Shown: piece by piece, positions 47,865 to 60,100 of the stretch
Numbering within the stretch: position 1 is the stretch's first letter
Layout: each line of letters begins with the position of its first letter
Source of the DNA: Lonicera japonica
Taxonomy: Eukaryota; Streptophyta; Magnoliopsida; Dipsacales; Caprifoliaceae
Length of the DNA: 64,000 nt
Assembly (NCBI GenBank): GCA_021464415.1
Contig: CM038471.1
Span: forward strand, 77,730,414 to 77,794,413
Direction: 5' to 3'
Translations under genes and position numbers: made by a program
Notes under the pieces: model-generated
What the model saw: the letters and a program-made list of their open reading frames with translations, nothing else
What the model was told of the DNA's origin: nothing
Database searches by the model: none

Positions 47865-48570
47865 TTTAACTAATTACATAAAATATCCTTAGGGTTTTGA
47901 TATTTACATAATTTTACCTTCTTATTAAATATAACTCACATAATTACACAAGAGTACTCTCAAGTTATGTAAATTACATAATTATACTCTTTTATTTATA
48001 TAACTCACGAAATTATACAAAAGTACCACCAAGTTTTGTAAATTACATAAATATATCCTCTTATTTTGTAAATTACATAAATATACCCTCTTATCTATAT
48101 AACACACATGATTACACAAAAGTATCCTCAAGTTTTATAAATTACATAATTATAGCCTTTTATCTATATAACTCACATAATTACACAAAAGTACCCTCAG
48201 GTTTTGTAAATTACATAATTATACATTCTTATTTTTATAGTTCACATAATTGCACAAAAAATACCATCAAGTTTTGTAAATCACATAATTATAACATCTT
48301 ATCTATACAACTCACCTAATTACACCCATTACGTCTTGCAAATTACATAATTATATATTATTATCTATATAACTCACATAATTACACCAAAGTACTAAAC
48401 AGGTCTTGTAAATTACATGATTATACCCTTTTATCTATATAACTCACATAATTACTCAAAAATACCCTAAGGTTTTGTACATTACATTATTATACCATTT
48501 TATCTACATATCTCACATAATTGCACAAAGATACCCTCAACTTTTATAAATTTCATAATTATACCATCGG
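47865..48570. repeat. AT-rich minisatellite, unit about 60-65 bp, about ten copies
   Basis: Repeated blocks of ATAACTCACATAATTACAC, AAAAGTACCCTCAAGTTTTG and TAAATTACATAATTATACCC, separated by a CTTTTATCTATAT-like segment, recur with point changes and a few shortened units. No reading frame is maintained. Confidence 0.9.
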
Positions 48571-49782
48571 GTTTTAAAAAAATGTGAATAAATCTAGACT
48601 TAATTATTCGAGATTATTTAGTATCACATGGAGGAGCTAGTTTAACGGTAAGGTTTAAATTGGAAATAAAAAAAGGATATGCCATATTATCAAAGCAATA
48701 TTTTGTTTGTCAGCATATATTATTGTTTTAAGAAATTTTATCGTATGCGCCCCCTCCCAAAAAAAATAATATAAATTCAACAAACAACACAATTAAACTC
48801 TTAAAAATGGCAGGGTTAATAGCAATCTTAAGTTGCTGTGGCACTTGATAACTTTTAGCCAAGCTTATTTGAATTATTAATATCTTATCGCACACGTTTC
48901 ATCTACACAAAAATATAGTATTAAAAATGTCCTACCTAAGTAACCAAATCATTCTGATGGAAAGTAAAACTCTTAATCCAACATATTCAGGGAATTGAGA
49001 ATCTTAATCTGAAAGAAACATATTATATGTCCTAACCAAACATGTCCATAGTTGAGAACTTTTGAAATTAGAGCACTAGTAAGTCAATAATCAAAATAAT
49101 GAGCTAAAAAAATATTTCCCAAATTATAAAATAAATAAATAAATTAAAATCCTAATGAGTCAAATATGTCCAAATAAAGTTCTTCCTTTTACTCTTAGCT
49201 CATCATCAATTCACCTGTGCACAAGAAGCACTTCACATAGTCTTTATAGTTCTTTGTGCGAGTTCATTAAACAACCTTTCTCTATTCCTTTTTTTGTGAA
49301 TGTGGAAAAAATTTCCTAGTCCCAATCCATAAATATACCCGAGAAATCCCTTTTGGAATTTTTCACAAACACTTGGCGGGCGAAAACTGAAAAGCAATAA
49401 GATCTTTGCTCAAACTAAGATAACCAACACAATCACAAAGATCTATGGATAAAAGATAAAGAACAATTATAATTGAATGCAGATTAAAGAGAAAAAAGAA
49501 CACACCGGAGATAATGTGGAACCCTTCGGGTCTTCCACTTGAAAGGGGAGTAACTTTATTGATCAACCAAGAATTACTCAAACTCTCTCACAATAATCCC
49601 TACTCTAAATCAATGAAACAAACTTCCAATCGATTATCCTCTAGCTAAGCTCTCACAAGAAATAACCTTCTTGTTAGAATAAGTCTCTCTTTCTCACTTT
49701 TGCACTTGAACACACTCATAAATAGAAATAAGTCTTTCTATTTATGCTAAGTGAAAAAATAGACTTGACTTTGGCCCGCCTA
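48571..49782. other. Intergenic, no gene seen
   Basis: AT-rich spacer; from about 49200 the sequence becomes less AT-rich and leads into the hairpin cluster. A short inverted pair (AATAGAAATAAG / CTTTCTATTTAT) lies near 49721-49746. Confidence 0.5.
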
Positions 49783-49900
49783 GGTGCAAAAGAAGTTTTG
49801 CACCAATTCCGCGTGCACTGTTTTGGTGCAAAACGCTTTTTGCACCATTCCAGTTTCCAATATGTTTAACTGCATGTTGGTGCAAAACGATTTTTGCACC
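49783..49900. repeat. Three near-identical 22-bp hairpins
   Basis: GGTGCAAAA and TTTTGCACC face each other across a 3-5 bp loop at 49783-49804, 49825-49846 and 49879-49900. Loops read GAAG, CGCT and CGAT in type, while the arms are kept perfectly. Confidence 0.85.
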
Positions 49901-50686
49901 ATTCTAACAAGTTTGATTATAAGCCAAACACAACATATTCAATACAAGTTCGAGCACAACAATGAAAATGTTTAACCAAATTGAAAGAATTTTACAGGAT
50001 AAAAACTGTAGAAAATTATCGACATGAATTTTCCTTTTTGTAGGTGTATAAACTAAAAGCCCAAGTAGTATTAGTTCTCAGTTAAAAGGTTACAGTGTGC
50101 ATTAAAAAGAAATTTCCATGCTGGTGTATGTCTTTCTTCTCATCTTTTTTCGAACCTCTCTTCTCCATTAATTTAGTGTCTTGCAAAACAGTGTAGAAGA
50201 TAAAACCTGCAATACCAAAGAATATGGTTAATTATAAAGCAAAATATTAAACCAATAATTTATGATAAATTCGGATTCAAACCTTTTATTTTCAATTTTT
50301 GAAGTAAAGAAAACATCTGAAAATGATCGTGAGGAAGAGCTGCAATGCTTTATATTGAAGTAAATAACTCATTTTAGATTTGATGGATAATGATCAAGCA
50401 AATATCTAATATTTATATATAAATGATAACCCTTATATACTTTTTTAATCTTCTTAATTCCACTTCAATGTAAAATTAATTATCTTAATTAATTGTGTAT
50501 TAATAATTAAATAAACTTTATACATTCGTAACATTTTAGTTTCTTTATTTCGAAAAGAAACTAAAAAAACTTTTAATTTCCTTTTTAAAGACATTCATTT
50601 TTATAGATCATAAGTTATACATTTGAATTTAATAAACTTTATTGCCTTTTCACTTATTTAAAGGAGCAAGTAGAGTATTACAATAA
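49901..50686. other. Intergenic, no gene seen
   Basis: AT-rich spacer without recognisable features. Confidence 0.5.
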
Positions 50687-51008
50687 GGCCTCGTTTGGTT
50701 CACGGATTTTAGTACTCGGGAAAGGAAAATCGTTCCTTTCCTTTGTTTGGTAAACACAAATTCCGGAAACACTTTCCCAAGAGAGGGGAAAGTAGGGGGT
50801 AAAATCATTCCTCCCAAAACACATGGGATTGATTTTCCCATGTGATTTCCAAACATTTATTACACAAATTTTAGACAATAATACTCTTACCTAAATACTT
50901 TCCATGATTTACCAAACACAAGAGAGGAAATTTGACAGGAAATTTACTTTCCCACCTCTATGGGAAAGATAGGGGAACTAATTTCCTTTCCGTGAACCAA
51001 ACGAGGCC
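50687..51008. mobile_element. Tourist-like MITE, best-preserved copy
   Basis: Near-perfect terminal inverted repeats begin GGCCTCGTTTGGTTCACGGA and end with the reverse complement. They are flanked by TAA at 50684-50686 and 51009-51011, the target duplication expected of PIF/Harbinger elements. At 322 bp it has no coding capacity. Related, more diverged copies lie at 1810-2118 (opposite orientation) and 41781-42095. Confidence 0.9.
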
Positions 51009-51011
51009 TAA

Positions 51012-51083
51012 GTTGAAAGCTAATAAATGAATTGCCAAATGACAACGCTAAATTGAAAGAGAACATTTTACAATTACTTTATA

Positions 51084-51114
<31 letters not shown>

Positions 51115-51595
51115 ACCGTAGTAATTGAAGAGAGAAAATATATAGGATGAGTTGGCAATCCAAGTCAGCCGTATATCTGTGGGAATTAAGTTGTACGCAT
51201 AGCATTATTAATATTGTTAACATAACATAACATAACATAACAAACGCACGCACGCTTGAACTTGTAGGTAGCTCAGTAAGAGGAGATCTACCCCCGGCAA
51301 CACAAAAACAGGCTATTTATTATTTACAAGCTGTTGATACATCATCATGGACTACAAAAATGGAAATCCTTTGAGCTCTATCTTATACAATTGTGCTCTT
51401 CATACACAATAGTAACCTGTACATTTTTATATATATATATTCCTTCACCATTTACTCAATTTCACGGACCAAAAGATTCTGGCCAAACCTATATTCAAAC
51501 GAAAAATTAACAGGTCACACAATATATATATTGAATTTTTCTAACAATAGCCATGGAAATAGCTGAAAAAATTATTAAAATTCCGCTACCAACGT
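51012..51595. other. Intergenic, 3' flank of XTH copy B
   Basis: Holds a TA repeat (51087-51114), a CATAA pentamer run (about 51219-51241) and probably the 3' UTR of the leftward XTH gene. Confidence 0.5.
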
Positions 51596-54500
51596 CTACA
51601 AAAGTTTGCATTCAGGGCCGGGGCCTTGTGGAAATCTTTGTGTATCTTTGCAATAATTGTATATCATATGGTTCTTTCGCACTCGTCTCAACTTTCGTAG
51701 CTCGGTAGGGCTTAGGCCTTGTCTGAGCCAATCCTTGGTTGTAGAATTGGCAGTCGAATTACAAGAAGAGGAACCGTGGGACCAAATGCAAGTGTCGGCA
51801 CTAAAGTTTCTATAGGAAGCAATGAAGGGAGCTCCGTTCCAGTCGGTCTTTACCCGGCCGCCCTGTGTTGCCCAGTCATCAGCATTCCATAGGCTCGAGT
51901 AAATCCTCATTGGCTGTTTCTTTGGGAACGGAACCCCAAGTGACTCGGCATTCTTGAATTCTCTAATGGGTGTGCCGTCCACAGAAAAACTGACAATGTA
52001 GAAGAAAAAAAGTCAATGGAAATGATTTGTCATAGGAATAACTGAAAATGTATCTCAACTTAATCTAGGCGGTAGATCTATTCAATAGAGCCTTGTATGC
52101 AAGGAATCCATAATTTGAACCATATAAACCATCTAAATAACCAATGCAAGGCACGGCACTGACAGCAGATATCAGTCTTTCTTCTGGCAAGATGTATGCT
52201 TTGGCGACAAATGTAGAACATATTTTATTGAAGATACATGTTATATTGAGAAACAAAAGAAAGTAAATTCTTTTTTTTAATAAAATTACAGCAGTTAGTT
52301 TATAAAAGCCGATAAATTGAACCAAATGAGTGGGTACTTACACAATGCGTTGAGGATTCCAAAGGATTGAATATGTGTGGAAATCTTCAGTGGGGTCAAA
52401 CCATAGGAAGAATTGCTGCTCTCTCATGCCCTTTCCTTCGCTGAACACATTGGTGTGAAGAGTGTAAGGTTCGCCACTTGAATTCCCCAAAAATTCAAAG
52501 TCTATCTCATCGTGGTTCGACCCTTCAGATGACAACTTCAGAAACAAAAGGAACAAGAGGCTCGTTTAAGTAAGAATAACTTACGCCTAAGATCTAAGAT
52601 GCACAGAGATTCTGAAAATTACTATTCCATCAGTCTCATAATGATAGTCTCATTTCCCCTTTAAAATAGAAAATGAGTTGTATTCTTGATCATTGATTAG
52701 GTCAAAATTAATCTTTCCTTAAAAGTACCAAAGTCAAAGACTCAAAGGGTATCAACATTGTTCCGTAAAAAGGGTATTAATTGAAATTATGAAAAGTTAA
52801 ACAGCTAGGTATAAAGTAGAAAGAGAACTGTAAAAATACGCAAAACAGCGGTATAAAGCAAATTAGAAGGTAGTCCCAAAATAAGATACTACATTTGACT
52901 TTCACACTTTTTTAAGGATACAGTAGTTTCAACATAATGGTTAAGAATAGAGCTTATTATCATCGTGATCTTTGATACATCGACTATGCCCTAACAAGGA
53001 AAGTGGACTCTTAATTTGGGATATCCCAAAAAGGAATAATGGACTCTTATTTTCTTACCATTCTGTATTCTATCTAAAACTAGAATAGCTTACATAGATT
53101 ATCTTATTTGAAGAAACCCATATACCAAATATAATACTCCATCGGTCCCAATTTAAGAGTCCCATTAGGACTTCTAACGCATTTTAAGAAAAAACACTAA
53201 TTCCCAATGTAACCAATGGTCAAGAATATAACTTATATGCTATCAAGAATTTGGTCCACTGACATGTCAAGAAAAGGAACCGTGACTCTAAATTTGGGAC
53301 AGGAGTAAATTACATTTTTTTTTTCTAAATCACTCTATTTTTCAAAATATTGTATCCCTGTATAATTATATTGCATTGTATAGTATAATATATGTATCAA
53401 TGCAACTTCAAAAGAGGGGAAGAGAAAAGAAAAATGAGATGGTACATAGGTGAGGGATTACATAGTAAGCGGTAACAGTGCCAGCAGAGTTTCCGGGGAC
53501 AAGCTTGAGGTCCATATCAATTTTTCCAAAAAGGTATTCACTTTTGGACTGGAAGCCTGATCCAGAGGATTTGTCTAGTGAGAGAGTGAGAAGCTCGCCG
53601 TCATTGAGTATCTGAGCACGGCCATCACCCCAAGTGATCTCAAAGTGCTGATGAAAGGTACCATTTGGTATAGCTAACACCCTGTATTAACACAGAGATG
53701 TCATTAGTATGGTAACAGATGAGATGAAAAGTAATAATAAAGCCATTTATTCCATGCAAAGTAAGAAATTAAGGGTGCGCTTGATAAAATAGTTGAAAAA
53801 TGATTAAAAACATTGCTAGTTTTCAACTTTTCATGAGAAGTTGGAAAAAGAAATGAGTGATTTGGTGAGATGTTATGCTACTTGTTCAATTTTTCCATGG
53901 ACTACAATTCTTTGGGTGATGGGTAAAGAAATTTTTTTGTGAAAAAATAGGAGAAGATGAGAACATCTCAACAAATCACTCGTCTGTTTTTTGAACTTCT
54001 CATAAATGTTAATTGTTGTCTCAGTCATTATCCAACTTTTCTTTTCAAACGGACCCTTCATAAACAAATAATAACATGGTTGACCTTGATGATTATCTTT
54101 GCAAAGACTTAAAGTATGCAAAATAAGAGCATCACCAATAAACATTTAGATGGTCAATATGCATTGAGTATTGACGCATAAGTGCATCAATATACACAAA
54201 TTATTTATGAGTTAGCAATGAGTGGTAAACAGAGGAAAAACAGTACACACTTTGATTTCTCATACAGCACTAATTTGATAAAGCACTGAAAATTGTTTGT
54301 AAATCAAACATATTTAATTGTTTTGCCAAAAGTACCTTTTTAGTGCAAATCAAATGTTACTACTTTCAAATTGTATGCATTTTGCATGAGTTGGTGTTAC
54401 CCATCAATCTACTAAGGATTTTTCAACTCACAAAGTCCCCAAAGGCCTACCCATCCAATGCTCCATAGTGATAGGTTACCTGTATGCATATCTATATATT

Positions 54501-55563
54501 GAGATGTATGCAATAATTCTTGACCCTATGATTTGTTTTATACACGCATCAAAGTGTCAAATATCCTACTGCTATCGTTATACACACTATTGCGTCTAAG
54601 AACAGGTCCATTTTGATGTGCCTTTTCAGGGGTGGCAACATTAGAACAACACAAAAATACGTAACAAAACAAAATGAAATTGATACAAGAATTCATGTCG
54701 GTGTCATTTTTGCGTCTAGAGGTTTTTACACGATCTCGTGTCGTGTCGCATTTGTGTCCAAATATTGGAACGAAAATTGGCATGAGATTAGAGTTATGTT
54801 GTGTCAATCGTGTCTTGTCATGTCTAGATGAGAGAAAAAAGTTCAAATCTACCCGTTTTAAGACGTGTCTATAGGATAAATGCATTGTAATTGTATCATG
54901 TTGGTGTCAGCTAAAATAACACAACCTTGTTTCGTGTCCTGTTTGTGGCCTCGTTTTTCTTGTTATGTTGGGAACACGTATTTACACAGATATGTCTAAA
55001 ATGAGTACTTAAATAACATTCATCCCATTTGATTGTTCTCTAATTTACAAACTGGGTCGTTCAAACTTCAATTCAAGAATCACCTAATTATTGAAGTTTG
55101 GTTGAAAAACGAACAAGAAACATTGAAAACTGCAACCAATCAAGAAAATAAAATACGTACCGAGTTTCGTTCTTGATTATGGGATTAGGAGGAGAAAACA
55201 AATCAGCAGATTTGATTTCTACGTTGGTCCGGGCCACAGTTCTTGATTGTGCAATAAAAATGTCAACCTGCAAAATCCATCAAAATCAAGCCACAAAGAT
55301 AAGCCCACACATGTTCGACAAAATGCCAAAGAGAAAAAAATACCATCCAAAATCAATAAACCAAGATAAGCTCACCACATGTTCGACGAAATGCCAAGGA
55401 GAAGAAAAACATTGAGAGAGAGAGAGAAAGAGAGAGATAGAGTTACCTTGAAGAGGAGGAGAATGGTGAGGCAGAGAAGAGCCAACAAAGGAACGCAATT
55501 AGAGCTAATGAATCGAGATCGGGCAGGGTGGTGATGGGTTGTGTTGTTTCTTGGGAAAGCCAT
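51596..55563 (-). CDS. XTH: Xyloglucan endotransglucosylase/hydrolase (GH16), copy B, with atypical N-terminus
   Basis: Five exons read leftward: 55563-55447, 55267-55161, 53681-53462, 52535-52342 and 51989-51596, totalling 343 residues. The last three encode a normal [23 protein letters not shown], active site [10 protein letters not shown] with glycosylation site [22 protein letters not shown], and XET_C with [21 protein letters not shown]. The 194-bp exon matches copy A's middle exon in length and phase. The GH16 part cannot start by itself, since an in-frame stop lies just upstream of its acceptor. Exons 1-2, with good splice sites (AAG/gtaact, ACTCG/gtacgt, acceptor tttgcag) and exactly matching phases, supply MAFPRNN..., a hydrophobic core [15 protein letters not shown] at residues 24-38 and a 36-residue linker. 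This looks like a type II signal anchor instead of a short signal peptide. The GH16 part is certain; the two first exons are inference. Confidence 0.82.
53772..54057. mobile_element. MITE in XTH copy B intron 2
   Basis: The ends AGGGTGCGCTTGATAAA and TTTTCAAACGGACCCT are imperfect inverted copies, flanked by TTA on the left (53769-53771) and TCA on the right (54058-54060). The interior resembles the elements at 3851 and 20897. Confidence 0.62.
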
Positions 55564-56462
55564 TGAAGAAGAAGAAGAAGCAGCAGCAGCAAAAGGGTAT
55601 TTTTCTTCGTTATGGCGCCCACCATTACTGTTTCTCTTTCGTCATCATTCCCATCTCTCACTATTTTCCTTCCCTCCCATCTCTTACAAGTCATTTTTTG
55701 AACCATTTTCCATGAATCATGGGTTTTCTCCCGATTCCCTTGTGGTTTAACTTCAAATTTTTCTTATAGACCAAAAAAAACTTATAATTTTCTTTTTAAA
55801 TATATATTGACCCCTACCCTAAGTAAGGATTAAATATATATTGACCCCTTGTAGTTTTTCTTTTTAATCATATTGACCCCTTGTATGTAGTTTGAACTTT
55901 TAAATTTTTTTTATTTTTTTTGTTCAAGGGTTTACCCCACAAGGTGTCCAAGTGGTATGTAGCTACTATGGGCAAAGTATTATTTTGATAACACTGAAAT
56001 CAATCTTAAAAATAGAAAGTCGTTCTCAAAATTGTTTTAGTGATAGTCTTATAATACTGAACCAAGAAGCTTGGTTAGTTTAAACTTTTAATAAATTACA
56101 CTAATCTCTTTAATAAAATAGTTATTCTAATTAGTATTTTAATAATTTATTAATAACACATTTAATATTTTTTTTGTGTATATAGAATGATAAAGCAAGT
56201 GTTGTATCATACCCACTAGTTAAGATCATACTTGACGTAGTTAACGTCTAGGTTTACTCCTTGTATTAAATTTATTGGAGGAGCAAATTCCGTGGAACCA
56301 ACAAAACATAATCCTTCGTATAACTATGCAAGCGGTGGATAGTATATATGAAGCATACTTGTCATTTTCTTTGGTAGTGACAAAGATTCGGGAAAACTCT
56401 TGTCATTGCCAACTACGGAGACAAATCTAACACCAACTTTAGTGACATAATGATATTTTTGG
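55564..56462. other. Upstream region of XTH copy B and spacer
   Basis: The first 150 bp or so contain CT/GA-rich sequence likely to be the promoter or leader of XTH copy B. A repeated TATATATTGACCCCT segment occurs at 55801-55816 and 55832-55848. The rest is AT-rich spacer; no gene found. Confidence 0.45.
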
Positions 56463-57163
56463 TAGGGCCGGCAATATTTGAAACGACACGCTAACTCGAC
56501 ACGTAGTTAGCGGGTTTGGGTCAAACATAAACGGGTTCGGGTCAATTTCGGGTCAGACACACTTAACCCGCAAACTAAACGGGTCGAGTTCGGGTTAACC
56601 CGCTAACTTGAAATTGACCCGCAATTAACACGATTATTATTTTTATTTTCTTTTACAGCTATATATATATATATATTTTATTTTGCCATCTTTCTTGAAC
56701 AATTATATTATTATTTAGAGTATTGGTAGTAGATGATAGTTATTATGTTTTTAATGATGGATAAAGTACTAATTTTTTATGTTTATGCTTCGGTGATGGA
56801 ACGTTATATATTTTGACTCTAGATTATTAATATTGAATCTTGGTATTGGGTGATACTTATTATTACTTATTAAAAATTTAAAACTATTATAAAACAAGTT
56901 ATTTTTTTTACATGAGACTTAATTGTCATTATAATTTTAAAAGGTTAATCGTGTTGTGTAAAGTTGCAGATTTAACATGACCTATTTATTAAATGGGTTA
57001 GTCGGGTCGTGTCGTGTAACCTGTAAAATAAACAGGTCGTGTTCGAGTTAATATAAATGACACGATTAGTTAAACGGGTCGTGTTTGGGTTGACACTAAT
57101 ACTGTAATACTTGTGTGTTGACACGACCCGAACACGATACACGAACCCGAATTCCCGGCCCTA
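56463..57163. mobile_element. Non-autonomous hAT element with 8-bp target duplication
   Basis: Ends TAGGGCCGGCAAT and ATTCCCGGCCCTA are inverted repeats, flanked by the identical 8-mer ATTTTTGG at 56455-56462 and 57164-57171, diagnostic of a hAT-type insertion. The two outer arms are dense in alternating GGGTC/ACCCG and CGTGTC motifs, which gives many short sub-terminal repeats in both orientations around an AT-rich centre. No transposase is encoded. Confidence 0.88.
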
Positions 57164-57171
57164 ATTTTTGG

Positions 57172-60100
57172 TGTAATGTATGGAGTGTACATAGTCCTTG
57201 GTTCGTTTTTAATAATGTGTATCCTAATATATTCACACAATGGCAACGTATATACTTGGAAAGTTTCATTTTATTTATTTTTTCTTTTTTTTGTACAAAA
57301 TCTTAACTATCTCCGCTCTAGTCCTACTTTCATGTTAAGTTGAAGAGTACATTGTTGAGTGTTGATTTTATGAACAATGGAGGCTGAAAATAATCTACAA
57401 CAGAGCCGGTCATGGGTATTTTTAGACTCTGGACAAAATTTTAAAAGATACCATCTTATAGATAAATATATTAATTTTTTTTATATTAAAAAAATAAATT
57501 AAATTTTTTTTCAACGATTAAATTTTGCATGCCACCAAATACATTACAATTGCAAATAACCATGCAAAAAATAATACAATTAAATATCTAATTATCTCCT
57601 ATTATTTTGAAATATATATGAATGAAATAAAACATATATATTTGTCCTACTTTAGTTCCCTCTTATGGCATGAGAAGATTGAATATGGGAAGAAATAATC
57701 AGAGAATGGCTGAAGAGGCCGTTTCCCTATAGAAATTATAGTTTTAGAAACTTGAATTTTTTTTTCTTGGAAAGCTATGCTATTAATTATATTTTTTTAA
57801 TATATATATATATATATAAACAAGTAAAATATTGGGCCCCTTCTTAATTTTAGATCCTGGGCAGTTGCCCTGTCGGTCCTCCCCTAGGGTAGGCTCTACT
57901 ATTCTGGTTAAGTTGAATCAAACTTTGCACAGCAGTTTAACTTACGATTCAGCTATGAATTCATTATGATTTTTTGTTTAACAAGAGAAGACCTATGCAT
58001 AATAGTGTAAACACTGTATTTGTGTGAATATATATAGTAGTGTACAATGTTATGTAAATGTGTTCTAATATCTTCACACAATCACAATGTATATGCATAT
58101 ATGAACTCTTTTTTTAGGGGAAAAACTCATAAACAGTAGCATTAAAAAACAAAGTCTTTTTGGAGGGGAGGTGAAGGCAACAAAAAAATCCGGCACTTCC
58201 TCTACCCTAATATCACAACCTAGTGGCCAACTCCATTGCCGTGACCTTTTCTTGTGAAAACGCATCCACCACAAACACAAACCTTGCTATGGCGCCCCTC
58301 TCAAATCCACCATACGTACGCAAATTCCTATTGACTAATTGAAATAGATAAAAATATACTTGATTCCGTCTAACTTAATGGAGAAATTAAACGAAAGGGC
58401 TAAAGTGAGACTCACTCAATAATTTAAGCATCTAAATGGAGTGTTTACAGTTCAAGGGTCAAAATGAGACCGAACGAATAGTTTAAAGGTCATTAGAGTA
58501 ATTTACCCTTTTAAATATATTCATATTTATTAATAGGTTATAAAAAAATATATATCTATTAAAAAAAATATTGGACTTTTGCCCACCTTAGGTACTTTAA
58601 GAAAAAAATTTATATTTTGCCTTTATCAACAATTTGTTATTATATGCAATGTAAAATGAACTACATTTTAGAATTTAATTTAGCACTTTAAATTAATGTA
58701 AATGCTAGAATATAAATGGAAAGTGTATTTAACTGTACAACAAAATATTTTTTTGCCCGCCTCATTGTTAAATCATGGCTTTGCTGTATCAACAGTGTAG
58801 CTTATGGCTTTAGCTTCGTAAACATTAATATTTCACGCTCCAACGTCAACAAATTAAAGGACAGCCTGCGCAATCTATTCTATATTATAAAATCTAGAAT
58901 TTCAACCCTCCATTGAGGTTGTGCAAATTAAAGGATAGCTTGCCCAATCTATTTTTTATTATAAAGGAAAGAATTTCAACCCTCTATTGATCGAAGTTGT
59001 AACAAACTTTTGAAAGGTCTATTTTACCCTTGAGATTTTCTTTTTCCAAAAAAATTTACTAGCAACTAGAATCAAACCTGTGACCTTAAACAATCCACAT
59101 TTATAAATAACCACAAAATTATCTTTCAGTTTCATTAAATTCCTCTCGATAAATCGTGTTCATGCAAATTGCGTATATATGCAAATGGTCTAGTTTATAA
59201 CAATTTGTGGCCGGGATAGATTAACCAAAGAAAAATAATTTAAATTTTTAAAAATAAAATTAAGGTTCAAATTGAAATATTACTAGGCTAGCTATATATA
59301 TATATATAATTAAGGACCTCTTGTATAAGTTTGTAGAAATAATTTGAAATGTAGAACATTAGGCATTTAAAAGAGATTCTAATTCCATGGATCATCTTCT
59401 ATGATACTACCACGTCTAGTTTATGGAGACCTCTATTAGTAAAAGGAACATTTTTCCTCGGGAATTCTCGAAATTACTGCCATTACATTAGGCCACAACA
59501 TACAAATTTGCGCGCAGTTGAGCCAAATTGTTCATTCATCTCTGTATATATATATTGTATCGGTCTGAGCAATTTGATTCATTTTTATATTGAAATTTTT
59601 GAACGTGGATCATATATATATAGATATATATTAATATAATGCTTAGCCGGAGAAGTTTTTGCAATAGACAAAGGCCTGCAAAGCAATACGTAGTATATAT
59701 TAATGTTGTTCAAAATTTTATTGTAGTTTTCACTGTTCCATATTTATATATTACTTAATTTGCCATGTTTGCATGACATCATATATAATTCTGATTGATT
59801 GTCCGCATGAAAAAAAAAAAAATTCACGTAGTTACAAGGTATGCATTAAGTGATATTATATTTCTTAATTTCGAAAGTAAAATTATTCTTTTCTATCATA
59901 TCACTGCTTTAATTTATGACCTTACATAATTAATTTACCCCCATTTAAACAGATTTAGCGAACGAAAGACTTATAATGTGACGATAAATACTACTTTATT
60001 TAATTTATTTGTAGTCGTTTATGGAATCAAGGCTTGCATTGCTATATTCGTTTTTGTTTATCGAATATGCTTCTGAAATTTGTATTATTGCTCTTATTAT

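Noticed and set aside
47865..48570. Regular repeats that might suggest a CRISPR-like array
   Set aside because: Plant nuclear context, no distinct spacers between conserved repeats, and the whole unit diverges; it is a minisatellite.
53408..53680. Stand-alone XTH fragment beginning at a GTG at 53680
   Set aside because: Plant genes do not normally start at GTG, and a proper AG acceptor sits exactly there; it is an internal exon of XTH copy B.
55443..55706. Longer minus-strand frames around XTH copy B exon 1 (Leu-rich)
   Set aside because: They arise from GAA/GCA triplet runs; only the frame starting at 55563 splices in phase to the next exon.
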